Positions 42,620 to 53,400 of a stretch of 64,000 bases of DNA are shown in pieces. Made by a program: the position numbers and the translations under genes. The notes beneath the pieces are model-generated. The model worked only from the letters and a program-made list of their open reading frames with translations, was not told the DNA's origin and did not search any database. Numbering within the stretch: position 1 is the stretch's first letter; each line of letters starts with the position of its first letter. This DNA comes from Paenibacillus chondroitinus NBRC 15376 (GTDB lineage: Bacteria; Bacillota; Bacilli; Paenibacillales; NBRC-103111): positions 186,001-250,000 of the forward strand of contig NZ_BILW01000005.1 in NCBI RefSeq assembly GCF_004000765.1, read 5' to 3'.

Positions 42620-43840
42620 ATGAGTGTTTTGCAGGGTAAAACGATTGTACTTGGCGTGTGCGGAGGGATTGCTGCTTATAAAGCGGCAGCGCTCACGAGC
42701 AAGCTGACTCAGGCGGGAGCGGTGGTGCGCGTCATTATGACAGAATCCGCTGTTCAATTCGTGGCGCCGTTAACGTTTCAAGTGCTGTCTCGTCATCATG
42801 TATTCGTGGATACCTTTGATGAAAAGGATCCTTCTGTTGTTTCCCATATCAACTTGGCGGATAGCGCTGATCTCGTGCTTGTTGCGCCAGCAACAGCGAA
42901 TACGATTGGTAAAATAGCGCTAGGTCTCGGCGATGATATGCTAAGCACAACGCTGCTCGCAACAACCGCACCGGTCTGGATTGCGCCTGCAATGAACGTG
43001 CATATGTATGCAAATCCAGCCGTGCAGATGAACATGCAGACTTTGCTTAGCCGCGGAGTGCGTTTCATTGAGCCGGGCGAAGGGCAGCTTGCCTGCGGTT
43101 ATGTCGGCAAAGGCCGGCTTGCGGAACCGGAGGAGATTTTTGCTGCGGTGGAGCGGCACTTTAAGGGAGAACCTCGGCGCCTTGAAGGGCAGCGGGTACT
43201 CGTGACGGCGGGAGGTACGGTAGAACGCATTGACCCGGTTCGTTATATTACGAATGATTCTTCCGGTAAAATGGGCTATGCCATCGCGGAGGAAGCTGTA
43301 CGCATGGGAGCTAAGGTGACTTTGGTCTCAGGTCCAAGCGCATTGCCTGTGCCCGCCGGTGTTGAATGGGTTCCTGTGCAGTCCGCGCTGGATATGAGAA
43401 AGGCGGTCTTATCCCGTTTTGAGGAAAGCCATGTGGTGATCAAAGCGGCTGCCGTCGCTGATTACCGCTCTGCGGTTATCGCGGATCAAAAAATCAAGAA
43501 AAAATCGGATTCGATGACACTGGAACTGATTAAAAATCCGGATATTTTACAGGAATTGGGCACGCTGAAAAAGCATCAGTTCGTTATTGGTTTTGCTGCG
43601 GAAACGGAGCGGCTCGATGAGCATGCGCTGGACAAGCTGAAGCGTAAAAATTGTGATCTGATCGTCGGGAACGATGTATCGCAGGAAGGGGCGGGCTTTA
43701 GCGGAGATACGAATGTGGTGCGCATTTTTGACCGCAACGGACTCGTAGAAGCGCTGCCTATTCAGAGTAAGAAAGATGTAGCGCGCAGGCTGCTCGAATT
43801 GACAGCGGATCGTTTATCCACCAAGGCGAGGGAGTCCTGA
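42620..43840 (+). CDS. coaBC: Phosphopantothenoylcysteine decarboxylase/synthase
   Basis: 406 aa bifunctional enzyme of coenzyme A synthesis. The CoaC flavoprotein part (1-185) has GGIAAYKAAALTSKL, the active-site WIAPAMN and the substrate clamp ACGYVGKGRLAEP; the CoaB part (190-406) has TAGGTVERIDPVRYITNDSSGKMG and the KKK-like IKKKSD. GGGGGA precedes the ATG. The stop codon overlaps the ATG of priA by one base. Confidence 0.95.
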   Translation: MSVLQGKTIVLGVCGGIAAYKAAALTSKLTQAGAVVRVIMTESAVQFVAPLTFQVLSRHHVFVDTFDEKDPSVVSHINLADSADLVLVAPATANTIGKIALGLGDDMLSTTLLATTAPVWIAPAMNVHMYANPAVQMNMQTLLSRGVRFIEPGEGQLACGYVGKGRLAEPEEIFAAVERHFKGEPRRLEGQRVLVTAGGTVERIDPVRYITNDSSGKMGYAIAEEAVRMGAKVTLVSGPSALPVPAGVEWVPVQSALDMRKAVLSRFEESHVVIKAAAVADYRSAVIADQKIKKKSDSMTLELIKNPDILQELGTLKKHQFVIGFAAETERLDEHALDKLKRKNCDLIVGNDVSQEGAGFSGDTNVVRIFDRNGLVEALPIQSKKDVARRLLELTADRLSTKARES

Positions 43841-46353
43841 TGTACGCCAAGGTCATTGTGGATGTTCCTGCGAAACAAACGAACCGTGCGTTCGATTATG
43901 AAGTCCCCTCGGCGCTAAAGAAGTGGGTCGAGGTGGGGAGCCGTGTGGGCGTACCTTTCGGGCCTCGGGTGCTGCAAGGTTTCGTTGTGGAATTGCACGA
44001 GGACACACAGCTTGATGTGAAACGGATTAAACCCATACAGAACGTCCTGGATCTGGTGCCTCCTCTGACCGATGAGCTTGTGAGGCTTGGCAGATGGATC
44101 AGCCACATGTATTTGTGCCACGAAGTCACAGCGCTGCAAGCCATGCTGCCCGCCGCACTCAAAGCGAAGTATGAGCGGGCGATTGAAGTTGGCGAGGAAT
44201 CCGGTGAACAGTCGCTGCTGGACATGCCGGATTTGCAAGCGATTGTGGCTTTCGTCAAGTCCAAAGGATCCGTTCCGATGGATGCGTTAATGGAAGGTTT
44301 TGCCGCCGACGGTGCCCTCATCAAGCAATTGCTTGGCGCGGGCATTTTGACGGAAGTGCAGGTCGTGAAAGACCGAATGAGCACGAAGAAGGCGCTGACG
44401 GTATTCCCTCCTGCAGGAGGCACCGGGTTGGAACAGGCGCTTTCCGAGCTTCCGGCAAGAGCCAACAAGCAGCAGGAAGTGCTTCGTTATTTGATGGAGC
44501 ATCCCTACGCCATTCGGCTGACGGAGCTGATGGAAACGGTGGAAGTAGGCGCTTCAACGGTTAAAAGCTTGGCCGATCGCGGATGGATCGAGCTGCGCGA
44601 AGTCGAAGTGATGCGCGACCCTTATGCGGGTCGTGCTTTTGTGAGGACGAAGCCGCTTCCGTTAACTGAGGAACAGAGCCGTGTGTTCGCGGAAATTCGG
44701 GGTGCCGTCGGCGAGGAGCGACATGAGGTTTTTCTTTTGCATGGCGTGACAGGCAGCGGTAAAACGGAGGTTTATTTGCAATCCATCCAGCAATGCTTGG
44801 ATATGGGGAAAGAAGCGATCGTGCTGGTACCCGAGATTTCGTTGACTCCGCAAATGGTCGAACGATTCAAGGGGAGATTCGGTGATCAGGTTGCTGTTCT
44901 GCACAGCCGGTTGTCGAACGGGGAACGATACGATGAATGGCGCAAAATTACGCGCAAGCAAGTGAAAGTGGTGATCGGCGCACGTTCCGCGATCTTTGCT
45001 CCTTTTACGAAAATAGGACTTATTATTATTGATGAGGAACATGAGTCTTCTTATAAGCAGGAAGAGAGTCCCAAATATCATACTCGCGATGTGGCGGTTA
45101 AGCGTGCAAGCATGCAGGGGTCGGTCGTTGTGCTCGGTTCAGCGACTCCTTCTCTGGAGAGCTTGGAGAAAACGAGGCGGCGCCGGGATCGGGCAGAACC
45201 TCCATACCGATTGCTGACGATGAAAGAGCGGGTGGCCAGCAGGCCAATGCCGCCAGTTGCGATTATCGATATGCGGGAGGAATTGAAAAGCGGAAATCGC
45301 TCGATGTTCAGCACGGCGCTGTATAAAGCGATTGAAGATCGGTTACACAAGAAAGAACAGATTGTTTTGCTGCTGAACCGGCGAGGGTATGCGACGTTCG
45401 TCATGTGCCGTACCTGCGGGTACGTCTCGACATGTCCGCATTGCGATATTTCGCTTACGTACCATCAGAGCTCACGCATGCTGCGCTGCCACTATTGCGG
45501 CTATGCGGAGCGTGAGGTAACCGAGTGCCCTAGCTGTCAGTCCAAGCATATCCGCCATTTTGGCACAGGTACGCAGCGTGTTGAAGAGGAACTGGGCAAA
45601 ATATTTCCAGGTATTCGCGTCATCCGAATGGATGTCGATACGACGACAGAGAAAGGTTCGCACGAAAAGTGGCTGACGATGTTTCGCGAGAAGCAGGCGG
45701 ATGTGCTGCTGGGGACGCAGATGGTCGCCAAAGGGCTTGATTTTCCCGATGTGACCCTGGTGGGGGTTATTGCTGCGGATACCGTGCTGAATATTCCGGA
45801 TTTCCGTTCGGCGGAGCGCACCTTTCAGCTTCTGACTCAGGTAGCCGGGCGTGCGGGCCGCCATGAAAAGCAAGGGGAAGTGTTCGTCCAGACTTACACG
45901 CCTGAGCATTATAGCGTGCAATACGCAAGCCACCATGACTTTATCGCTTTTGCCAACCATGAGTTGGATGTTCGCGCGAATTTAGGATATCCGCCTTATC
46001 AGCGCTTGATTTTGGTTACTTTTTCACACGAGCAGGTGCCGCTTTTGGTGCGCTTTGCCGAAGCTTTTGTTACGAGGCTTAAAGAGATCGCGCGTGAGCA
46101 TCAGGCGAAACAAATGGACCTGTTTTCAGACGCGGTGTCCCATGACCAATCCTTCCAAATGGACGTGCTGGGCCCAGTCGCATCGCCTATTTCCCGAATC
46201 AAAGATAGATATCGATTCCAATGCGTGGTAAAATATCGTGGGGAAGATCAGGCGGCGGAGATTGTCGGCCGGACGGTGGCCTGGTTTGAAGAGCGCTCAT
46301 CGAAGGAAAAGCTGCTGATCAGTGTGGATGTTGACCCGCAATATTTGATGTAA
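43840..46353 (+). CDS. priA: Primosomal replication restart helicase PriA
   Basis: 837 aa. N-terminal PriA-specific DNA-binding part (1-100 and 200-270), helicase core with GVTGSGKT (Walker A near residue 301), IDEEHESSYKQEESPKYHTRD and GSATPS, then two zinc-binding Cys clusters CRTCG...CPHC and CHYCG...CPSCQSKHI, and the C-terminal helicase lobe DVLLGTQMVAKGLDFP. PriA reloads replisomes at stalled forks. Translationally coupled to coaBC. Confidence 0.95.
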   Translation: MYAKVIVDVPAKQTNRAFDYEVPSALKKWVEVGSRVGVPFGPRVLQGFVVELHEDTQLDVKRIKPIQNVLDLVPPLTDELVRLGRWISHMYLCHEVTALQAMLPAALKAKYERAIEVGEESGEQSLLDMPDLQAIVAFVKSKGSVPMDALMEGFAADGALIKQLLGAGILTEVQVVKDRMSTKKALTVFPPAGGTGLEQALSELPARANKQQEVLRYLMEHPYAIRLTELMETVEVGASTVKSLADRGWIELREVEVMRDPYAGRAFVRTKPLPLTEEQSRVFAEIRGAVGEERHEVFLLHGVTGSGKTEVYLQSIQQCLDMGKEAIVLVPEISLTPQMVERFKGRFGDQVAVLHSRLSNGERYDEWRKITRKQVKVVIGARSAIFAPFTKIGLIIIDEEHESSYKQEESPKYHTRDVAVKRASMQGSVVVLGSATPSLESLEKTRRRRDRAEPPYRLLTMKERVASRPMPPVAIIDMREELKSGNRSMFSTALYKAIEDRLHKKEQIVLLLNRRGYATFVMCRTCGYVSTCPHCDISLTYHQSSRMLRCHYCGYAEREVTECPSCQSKHIRHFGTGTQRVEEELGKIFPGIRVIRMDVDTTTEKGSHEKWLTMFREKQADVLLGTQMVAKGLDFPDVTLVGVIAADTVLNIPDFRSAERTFQLLTQVAGRAGRHEKQGEVFVQTYTPEHYSVQYASHHDFIAFANHELDVRANLGYPPYQRLILVTFSHEQVPLLVRFAEAFVTRLKEIAREHQAKQMDLFSDAVSHDQSFQMDVLGPVASPISRIKDRYRFQCVVKYRGEDQAAEIVGRTVAWFEERSSKEKLLISVDVDPQYLM

Positions 46354-46393
46354 GAAATCCCAAATAGAGAAGACTCAAAGGTAGGTGCACGTT

Positions 46394-46876
46394 ATGGCTA
46401 TTCGTATTATTGTCAAAGATCCAGATCCTGTGCTGCGGGAAAAGGCGATCACAGTTACCAAATTCAATTCCAATCTGCATAAATTGCTCGACGATATGGC
46501 AGACACCATGTATGAGGCAGAGGGCGTAGGCCTTGCTGCTCCGCAAATCGGTATTCTCAAACGCGTGATTGTGATGGACTGCGGCGAAGAGCATGGCGGA
46601 CTGATCGAAATGGTCAATCCGGAAATCGTGTCTTCCAGCGGTGAACAGCATGGACCGGAAGGCTGCTTAAGTATTCCTGGACTTCGTGGTGATGTCACAC
46701 GCGCTATGAACGTTACGGCCAAAGGCCAAGATCGCAACGGAAATCCAATCGAAGTGACAGGCACTGAGCTGCTGGCTCGCTGCATTTTCCATGAAATTGA
46801 TCACTTGAACGGGATTCTGTTTACGGACCTGGCAACCAAAACATACACTAGCGATGAAGAGGAAGATTCTGAGTGA
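46394..46876 (+). CDS. def: Peptide deformylase
   Basis: 160 aa. The three deformylase motifs are [18 protein letters not shown] and HEIDHLNG, where the Cys and two His bind the metal. It removes the formyl group from nascent proteins. ATG 46394 fits the family better than GTG 46385 and has GGTAGG about 8 nt upstream. The stop overlaps the fmt start by 4 bp, pairing removal and addition of the formyl group. Confidence 0.95.
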   Translation: MAIRIIVKDPDPVLREKAITVTKFNSNLHKLLDDMADTMYEAEGVGLAAPQIGILKRVIVMDCGEEHGGLIEMVNPEIVSSSGEQHGPEGCLSIPGLRGDVTRAMNVTAKGQDRNGNPIEVTGTELLARCIFHEIDHLNGILFTDLATKTYTSDEEEDSE

Positions 46877-47841
46877 ATATCATTTTCATGGGGACACCGG
46901 ATTTTGCAGTACCTTCCCTGCAGGCTCTTCTGGAGGAAGGCTATAACGTGACGACGGTTGTCACGCAGCCGGATCGGCCGAAAGGACGCAAGCGCGTCCT
47001 GACGCCGCCGCCGGTGAAGGTCGAAGCCGAGAAACACGGCATTCCGGTGCTGCAGCCCGAGAAGCTGCGCCAAGCGGATTCCGTGGAGGTTTTGCGACAG
47101 CTGAAGCCTGATCTGATTGTAACGGCTGCCTATGGCCAGATTTTGCCCAAGGCTGTTCTTGATCTGCCGAAGCACGGCTGCATTAACATTCATGCGTCCT
47201 TGCTGCCCAAGTATCGCGGCGGAGCGCCGATCCACCATGCCGTGCTGCGCGGCGAAGCAACGACAGGCGTCACCATCATGTACATGGCCGTTGGATTGGA
47301 TACGGGCGACATGATTTCGCGTGTAGAGCTTCCAATTGAGGATACCGATACGACGGGGACTTTGTTTGAAAAGCTGAGTATCGCCGGCAGCGAGTTGTTG
47401 AAACGCACCTTGCCGGATTTATTGGCAGGACGTATTCAGGCTGTCCCGCAGAATGAGGCTGATGCGATCTACTCCCCGAATATCCGCAGGGAGGACGAGC
47501 TGATTGACTGGTCTCGTTCGGCTGTGGAGATTTGGAATCAAGTGCGCGGCCTGAATCCTTTTCCTGGGGCCTACACCCTGTGGAACGGGGAAGTCATGAA
47601 GGTTTGGGAGAGCGCGAATCCGAAGGAAACAACAAGCCGCAGCTTCGCGGAAGCTCCTGCTCCCGGAACGGTTCTAGGCAGCAGCGAGCACGGTATTGAA
47701 GTGATGACCGGCGAAGGTACGCTATGGCTGACCCATATTCAACCTGCTGGCAAAAAAGCGATGCCCGTCTCCGAATTTATTCGCGGCGTACAAATCGCAG
47801 CAGGGACGACATTCGGCAGTGTGGGCGAAGATCAGCCATAA
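46873..47841 (+). CDS. fmt: Methionyl-tRNA formyltransferase
   Basis: 322 aa. [32 protein letters not shown] (folate site HxSLLP) and VGLDTGDM are typical. It formylates initiator Met-tRNA. The GTG start lies in a GTGA overlap with def; GAGGAAG stands just upstream. The C-terminal domain (about 205-310) covers the tRNA-binding part. Confidence 0.95.
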   Translation: MNIIFMGTPDFAVPSLQALLEEGYNVTTVVTQPDRPKGRKRVLTPPPVKVEAEKHGIPVLQPEKLRQADSVEVLRQLKPDLIVTAAYGQILPKAVLDLPKHGCINIHASLLPKYRGGAPIHHAVLRGEATTGVTIMYMAVGLDTGDMISRVELPIEDTDTTGTLFEKLSIAGSELLKRTLPDLLAGRIQAVPQNEADAIYSPNIRREDELIDWSRSAVEIWNQVRGLNPFPGAYTLWNGEVMKVWESANPKETTSRSFAEAPAPGTVLGSSEHGIEVMTGEGTLWLTHIQPAGKKAMPVSEFIRGVQIAAGTTFGSVGEDQP

Positions 47842-47865
47842 CTTAACAAAAATGAGGTATTCGAT

Positions 47866-49323
47866 TTGTCAACGCAAAAACCTAACCGTCCGCAACATGG
47901 ATCTAACCAAACACAAGGGGCTCGGAAGCCCTTGTCATCTAAATCATCCGGAGGCGCTGCGAAGAGCAGCGCTGTTAAGCATTCTGCCCGAGAAGCGGCG
48001 CTGGATGTATTGATTCGCGTTGAAGAGAATCAATCGTACAGCAATCTTCTGCTCAATCAGGTTCTGCAGAAGCACGCGCTGGAACGGGCTGATGCGGGGC
48101 TGGCGACAGAACTTGTGTATGGGACCATCGGACGTAAAAATACGATTGATTTCTTTTTGGAGCGTTTCGTGAGCAAAGGGCTCGCGAAGCTGGAGCCATG
48201 GGTCAGATGCTTGCTGCGGCTGAGCTTCTACCAGCTGCATTATTTGGACCGCATCCCCGACCATGCGGTCGTCAGCGAAGCGGTCAATATCGCGAAGCGC
48301 CGAGGCCACCAAGGCATCTCGGGCATGGTTAACGGCGTGCTGCGCGCAATCATCCGCAGCAAAGCGGAGCTGGTGCTTCCGGCGGCGCTCGGCGATGTGA
48401 AGCGCCTCGCGCTGGGCCACTCCCACCCGGAGTGGCTCGTGCGCCGATGGATCCGTCAGCTGGGCCCTGAGCTGACGGAACAGATCTGTGCGGCGAACAA
48501 TGAGCCGCCGCACGTGAGCATTCGCGCGAACGCGAGGCGCCGCAGCCGTCTGGAGCTGCTGGAGCAGCTCCAGGGCAGCGGCCTCATCGCGGAAGCGTCA
48601 GAGCTGGCCCCGGCCGGCATTCTTGTGCAGGGGGCCGGGAACATGGCTTTGTCCCCCGGCTTCCTGCAGGGGGACTTCTCGATTCAAGACGAGAGCTCGA
48701 TGCTCGTCGCTGAAGCTCTTGAGCCGCGTCCAGGCATGACGGTGCTGGACTGCTGCGCCGCCCCTGGCGGCAAGACCGCTCACATCGCCGAGAAGATGGA
48801 TGATAGCGGCAAGATTTGGGCTTGTGATCTGCATGAGCACAAGCAGAAGCTGATCGCAGATCAAGCGGAGCGTCTGGGACTGTCGTCGATTCAGACGCTG
48901 GTGATGGATGCTGCGAAGCTGGACGAGCATTTTGCGGCGGAGTCGTTTGACCGCATTCTGCTTGATGCGCCGTGCTCCGGCTTAGGCGTTATTCGCCGCA
49001 AGCCCGATTTGAAGTGGGCGAAGCAGGAAGCCGAGATCGATGCGATCAGCGAGCTGCAATACGCGATCTTAAGCCGGGTACACCGGCTGCTCAAGCCTGG
49101 CGGCGTGCTGGTATACAGCACGTGTACAATTGAGCATGCAGAGAACGCCGGCATGGTGGAGCGTTTCCTCGCGGAGCATCGCGATTTCGAGCTCGCTCCG
49201 CTGCCGGCGGAAGCTTTTGCGAGCGTGGACCCTGCGGCTGCTGCCGCCGGGATGGTGCAAATTTTGCCGCAGCAGTTCCATTCAGACGGATTTTTCATTG
49301 CGCGGCTGCGCAAACGTGCTTAG
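47866..49323 (+). CDS. rsmB: 16S rRNA m5C967 methyltransferase RsmB
   Basis: 485 aa. N-terminal NusB-like RNA-binding domain (about 40-170: REAALDVLIRVEENQSYSN, LRLSFYQLHYLDRIPDHAVV), then a Rossmann methyltransferase with DCCAAPGGKTAHIAE, DAPCSGLGVIRRKPDLKW and YSTCTIEHAEN; the two Cys are the catalytic and release residues. Start is TTG 47866 with GAGG 9 nt upstream. It has a Gly/Ser-rich N-terminal tail of about 40 residues. GC is high at about 48250-49300. Confidence 0.93.
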   Translation: MSTQKPNRPQHGSNQTQGARKPLSSKSSGGAAKSSAVKHSAREAALDVLIRVEENQSYSNLLLNQVLQKHALERADAGLATELVYGTIGRKNTIDFFLERFVSKGLAKLEPWVRCLLRLSFYQLHYLDRIPDHAVVSEAVNIAKRRGHQGISGMVNGVLRAIIRSKAELVLPAALGDVKRLALGHSHPEWLVRRWIRQLGPELTEQICAANNEPPHVSIRANARRRSRLELLEQLQGSGLIAEASELAPAGILVQGAGNMALSPGFLQGDFSIQDESSMLVAEALEPRPGMTVLDCCAAPGGKTAHIAEKMDDSGKIWACDLHEHKQKLIADQAERLGLSSIQTLVMDAAKLDEHFAAESFDRILLDAPCSGLGVIRRKPDLKWAKQEAEIDAISELQYAILSRVHRLLKPGGVLVYSTCTIEHAENAGMVERFLAEHRDFELAPLPAEAFASVDPAAAAAGMVQILPQQFHSDGFFIARLRKRA

Positions 49324-49441
49324 TGCACAGAGGGGGATGTGTGTTCGGCCCCGCTTTGTGATAAAATAGACAGGATTAGCAATAAGGCTGGAACAAAGCT
49401 AGAACAAAGCTGGAATAAATAACAACAGGTTGTGATAAATA

Positions 49442-50512
49442 GTGTCTAATAAACCGTATTTGAAAGAAAAACCATTTGTATATGATTTAAATTGGGATGA
49501 GTGGCAGAGCTGGGTGAAAGAAAACGGCGAGTCCTCATTTCGAGCTGGGCAAATTTTCGATTGGCTGTATATCAAGCGTGTGTTCAGCTTTGACGAAATG
49601 TCCAACTTACCGAAGACGCTGCGCGACAAACTGAAGGATCAGTTTGAATTCGTTACGCTGTCCGAGATCGCTAAATATCAGTCCCAGGACGGTACCGTCA
49701 AATTCTTATTCGAACTTGAAGATAAGAATGCGATTGAGACAGTCGTCATGAAGCACAACTACGGCAACAGCATTTGCGTCACTACACAAGTAGGATGCCG
49801 CGTTGGCTGTACATTTTGCGCATCTACTCTGGGTGGTCTTAAGCGGGATTTGAGACCAGGGGAAATTGTAGCTCAGGTCGTGAAAGCTCAAAAGCTGCTG
49901 GATGAGACGGGAGAGCGCATTTCTTCCATCGTGATCATGGGGATCGGCGAGCCGTTTGAGAATTATGAAGCGACGATGAATTTCTTGCGCGTTATGATTC
50001 ATCCGAAAGGTTTGAACATTGGACAGCGTCACATCACGGTTTCGACAAGCGGGATTGTGCCGAACATTTACAAGTTCGCAGATGAGAATCTACAAGTCAA
50101 CTTGGCGATTTCTATCCATGCTCCGAATGATACGCTTCGCTCGAAACTGATGCCGGTCAATCGCAGGTTTCCTTTCGTTGATCTGATCGAAGCTTGTAAG
50201 TATTATATTGCCAAAACCGGCAGACGCATTACGTTCGAATATGCCCTCATGGGGGAAGTGAACGATCAGGCAGAACATGCAGAAGAACTGGCGAAGGTAT
50301 TGAAAGATATGCCGCTTAGCCACGTGAACCTGATTCCTGTGAATTTCGTGGCCGAACGGGATTTCAAACGTACGCCTAGGGACGATATTTTCACCTTCCA
50401 ACGTATTCTTGAAAAGGCCAAAATTAATGCCACCATACGCCGTGAACAAGGCAGTGACATCGCTGCTGCATGCGGACAACTGCGCGCGAAGCATATGGAG
50501 AGCAAGTCATGA
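49442..50512 (+). CDS. rlmN: 23S rRNA m2A2503 methyltransferase RlmN
   Basis: 356 aa radical-SAM enzyme. [11 protein letters not shown] is the Fe-S-binding CxxxCxx[29 protein letters not shown] and the C-terminal [14 protein letters not shown] with the methylated Cys are RlmN traits. It also modifies tRNA A37 in some bacteria. Gene position between rsmB and prpC equals that of B. subtilis RlmN (YloN), which argues against the resistance enzyme Cfr. The start is GTG, with a weak ribosome site. Confidence 0.94.
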   Translation: MSNKPYLKEKPFVYDLNWDEWQSWVKENGESSFRAGQIFDWLYIKRVFSFDEMSNLPKTLRDKLKDQFEFVTLSEIAKYQSQDGTVKFLFELEDKNAIETVVMKHNYGNSICVTTQVGCRVGCTFCASTLGGLKRDLRPGEIVAQVVKAQKLLDETGERISSIVIMGIGEPFENYEATMNFLRVMIHPKGLNIGQRHITVSTSGIVPNIYKFADENLQVNLAISIHAPNDTLRSKLMPVNRRFPFVDLIEACKYYIAKTGRRITFEYALMGEVNDQAEHAEELAKVLKDMPLSHVNLIPVNFVAERDFKRTPRDDIFTFQRILEKAKINATIRREQGSDIAAACGQLRAKHMESKS

Positions 50513-50524
50513 GGTGAGATCAGG

Positions 50525-51289
50525 ATGAAGATGGTAAGCCGTACCGATATCGGTAAAGTCCGTTTAGTGAATGAGGACCGCGCCGCCATACATCATGAGC
50601 TGAATGGCCTTTCTTTGGCTATTGTCGCTGATGGTATGGGGGGACACCAGGCTGGCGATATTGCCAGCCAAATGGCAATTGATATGATCAGTAATGAACT
50701 GCAATCCATTCATTGGGGAATGCCCGTTGACGCTTGCAAGCAAGTGCTGAAGGAAGCGATCGAGAAGGCGAATGAGAAAATTTATGAGTTTGCCTCCGGA
50801 CAAGAAAGCTATCATGGCATGGGGACGACCGTTGTCGCCGTGATCGCTTCGCAAGAGCTGCTGATCATCGGTCACATTGGTGACAGCCGTGCTTACAAAA
50901 TTGCCGGGGAGTCGATCACTCAGCTGACGGAAGATCATTCTCTGGTATATGAGCTTGTGAAGAACGGGCAGATCACCCTTGAAGAAGCCGATCACCATCC
51001 TCGCCGTAATTGGATTACGCGAGCGTTAGGCACAGAGCCTGGCGTAGAGGTGGATTTATACGAGTATTCGTGGCGGCCGGGGGATATCATTCTGATCTGC
51101 ACCGACGGTTTAAGCGGATTAGTGGATTCCGGCGATATTCTGCGAATCATCAAGTCGCATGCCGAGCTGGATGCTGCTGCGAAACAATTGATTCAAAGCG
51201 CGCTGGATGAAGGTGGAGACGATAACGTAACGGTTGTTTTACTTGCGCACGATGCTGATTCGGACGAAAAAAGGGGTGATGGGAATTGA
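50525..51289 (+). CDS. prpC: PP2C protein phosphatase PrpC
   Basis: 254 aa. PP2C metal-binding motifs: TDIGKVRLVNEDRA, VADGMGGHQAGDIAS, GHIGDSRAYKI, CTDGLSGLV and GGDDNVTVVLL. It removes phosphates placed by the PrkC kinase encoded next to it. GAGGTGAGATCAGG precedes the ATG. Its stop overlaps the start of prkC (TTGA), so both are made together. Confidence 0.95.
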   Translation: MKMVSRTDIGKVRLVNEDRAAIHHELNGLSLAIVADGMGGHQAGDIASQMAIDMISNELQSIHWGMPVDACKQVLKEAIEKANEKIYEFASGQESYHGMGTTVVAVIASQELLIIGHIGDSRAYKIAGESITQLTEDHSLVYELVKNGQITLEEADHHPRRNWITRALGTEPGVEVDLYEYSWRPGDIILICTDGLSGLVDSGDILRIIKSHAELDAAAKQLIQSALDEGGDDNVTVVLLAHDADSDEKRGDGN

Positions 51290-53400
51290 TCGGTAGAAAG
51301 CTTGGGGGCCGCTATGAAATTCTAGACCGTATTGGCGGAGGCGGCATGGCTTTAGTTTATAAAGGGCATGATCTTTTATTAAATCGTAAAGTGGCTGTAA
51401 AAGTACTGCGACAGCAGTATGTTCATGACGAAGAGTTCATTCGTCGTTTCCGCAGAGAAGCTCAAGCAGCCGCTTCCCTTTCTCATCCTAATGTCGTCAG
51501 TATTTATGACGTGGGACAAGAAGAAGATGTGCATTACATTGTTATGGAATACATAGAAGGCACTACTTTGAATGATTTAATTAAAGAGAGAGCGCCGCTG
51601 CAGGTGGAAGACGCTGTTCATTACGCCAGCCAAATTGCAGATGCGCTCGATCACGCTCATCATAATGAAATTATTCACCGCGATATTAAGCCGCACAATA
51701 TTTTGATCGGTAAAAACGGCCGTGTCAAAGTGACGGATTTCGGTATTGCACGGGCCGCTACGTCTTCCACGATTACGCAAACGGGAGCTGTTGTCGGTTC
51801 TGTGCATTATTTCTCGCCGGAGCACGCGAAAGGTACGAATACCGGCGAAAAATCCGATTTATACTCCCTCGGTATCGTGATGTATCAAATGCTGACGGGC
51901 CGCCTTCCTTTTCTTGGCGAAAGTCCGATTTCCGTAGCTTTGAAGCATTTGCAGGAAGATGTGGAAGATCCTCGTAAAGTTAATCCTCTCATTCCTCAGA
52001 GTGTGGAAAACATCATTCTGAAAGCCATGCGCAAAAAGCCGGATGAACGCTACCAGTCTGCGAAGCTGATGATGGCGGATCTGGATACGTGTCTAAACCC
52101 GGATCGCCGGAATGAGGCGAAAGTGGCTTTTTGGGATGCCGACGGCATGGACGAGGAGCGTACCTTGGTTATGCCGGCCATTCGTGCGGATCAGCTTGCG
52201 AGCTTCGATGATGACGACGAACCGGAGAAGCCTGCTTGGCGTGAGGAAGCTGCTCCCAAGAAAGGGAAGGGCTGGATTAAGCCGCTTGTATGGATCGTCA
52301 TTTTGCTGATGATTCTTGGTGCAATGTGGTATGCGGTCGGTTATGTGAAAGGGATGTTCACCGTTGAAACGGTCGAGGTTCCGGACGTGGTGAACAAGAC
52401 GTTAACGCAGGCGGAAGCCGAACTGACCAGTGCTAAACTCGGTTTTACGGTAGAGTATGATCAGGAGAGCAAAGCGCCTAAAGATACGGTCATCCGTCAA
52501 AATCCCAGCGGCATGCGAATGAACGTAGGCACCAAGGTGACGCTGTACGTTAGTAAAGGCGCTCCCAAGATCAAGATGGAAAGCTATATCGGACAGCAGC
52601 TCAAAGACGCCAAGCTGAAGCTGGAAGCGCTCGGGATTGACGATAGTCAGATTACGTTCACGCAAACGACGACGGATGATCCGCCGGACACGATCCTGAA
52701 GCAAACGCCGCTGGTCGGGGAAGAATTTGAACTGGATAAAGCAGCGATAACCTTTGTCGTAAGCAAAGCGAAGGAAACCTTCAAAATGCCGGATCTCGTC
52801 GGCATGACGGAGGCTGAAGCGAAGGCGCAAATCACCAAGCTGAATCTTAAGCTTCCTGCGAACGGCATTACGCGAGAGAAAAGCTACAAGGTGGCCAAAG
52901 GGAAAGTCATTAAGCAGTTCCCGTATGATAAAGACACGGATGTTTCTGTCGGCTTCGAAATCTCGCTGATCATCAGCGACGGGTTGCCGGAGGATGCCGG
53001 ACAAGTGACGGTCAGTGTCCCTGTGAAACCGACGACGGAGGGCAAGGATTCCGAGTTTAAAATCATCGTTAGCGATGCGCAGTACGAGAACTTCGAATAC
53101 AAGACGGAAAAAGTGTCGAAGCCTCAAAACCTGGATGTCAAAGTCATTGTTTCTCCGGATAAGAAAGCCGTCATCTTGATTAAAGAAGGAGACAACTTGG
53201 TTAACTCCATTACGCGCACCTATCAAGATTATTTAGATCAAAAGAACGGGAAGACCGTCTCGCCGAGCCCTAGCGTCTCGCCTTCGTCGTCGCCTAAACA
53301 GCAAAACAACGGGCCGGCTATTCCGGTAGGCGGCAATGGCAATGGGCAAGGCCAATCAGGCGGGGCTGCCTCTAAACCACCAACTGGAGGCACAAATTAA
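51286..53400 (+). CDS. prkC: Ser/Thr protein kinase PrkC with PASTA domains
   Basis: 704 aa. Cytosolic Hanks-type kinase (1-275) with GGGGMALVYKG, VAVKVLR, HRDIKPHNIL and DFGIARA. A single TM segment lies at about 330-352 (PLVWIVILLMILGAMW). Outside, three PASTA repeats cover about 360-570 (VEVPDVVNKTLTQAEAEL and equivalents), followed by a sandwich-like domain and a Ser/Pro/Gly-rich tail. It senses muropeptides in dormancy exit and growth. The TTG start overlaps the prpC stop; one base overlaps rsgA at the end. Confidence 0.95.
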   Translation: MIGRKLGGRYEILDRIGGGGMALVYKGHDLLLNRKVAVKVLRQQYVHDEEFIRRFRREAQAAASLSHPNVVSIYDVGQEEDVHYIVMEYIEGTTLNDLIKERAPLQVEDAVHYASQIADALDHAHHNEIIHRDIKPHNILIGKNGRVKVTDFGIARAATSSTITQTGAVVGSVHYFSPEHAKGTNTGEKSDLYSLGIVMYQMLTGRLPFLGESPISVALKHLQEDVEDPRKVNPLIPQSVENIILKAMRKKPDERYQSAKLMMADLDTCLNPDRRNEAKVAFWDADGMDEERTLVMPAIRADQLASFDDDDEPEKPAWREEAAPKKGKGWIKPLVWIVILLMILGAMWYAVGYVKGMFTVETVEVPDVVNKTLTQAEAELTSAKLGFTVEYDQESKAPKDTVIRQNPSGMRMNVGTKVTLYVSKGAPKIKMESYIGQQLKDAKLKLEALGIDDSQITFTQTTTDDPPDTILKQTPLVGEEFELDKAAITFVVSKAKETFKMPDLVGMTEAEAKAQITKLNLKLPANGITREKSYKVAKGKVIKQFPYDKDTDVSVGFEISLIISDGLPEDAGQVTVSVPVKPTTEGKDSEFKIIVSDAQYENFEYKTEKVSKPQNLDVKVIVSPDKKAVILIKEGDNLVNSITRTYQDYLDQKNGKTVSPSPSVSPSSSPKQQNNGPAIPVGGNGNGQGQSGGAASKPPTGGTN

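Noticed and set aside
49442..50512. Cfr-type resistance methyltransferase instead of RlmN
   Set aside because: Position in the ylo cluster and similarity to B. subtilis RlmN throughout support the housekeeping enzyme.
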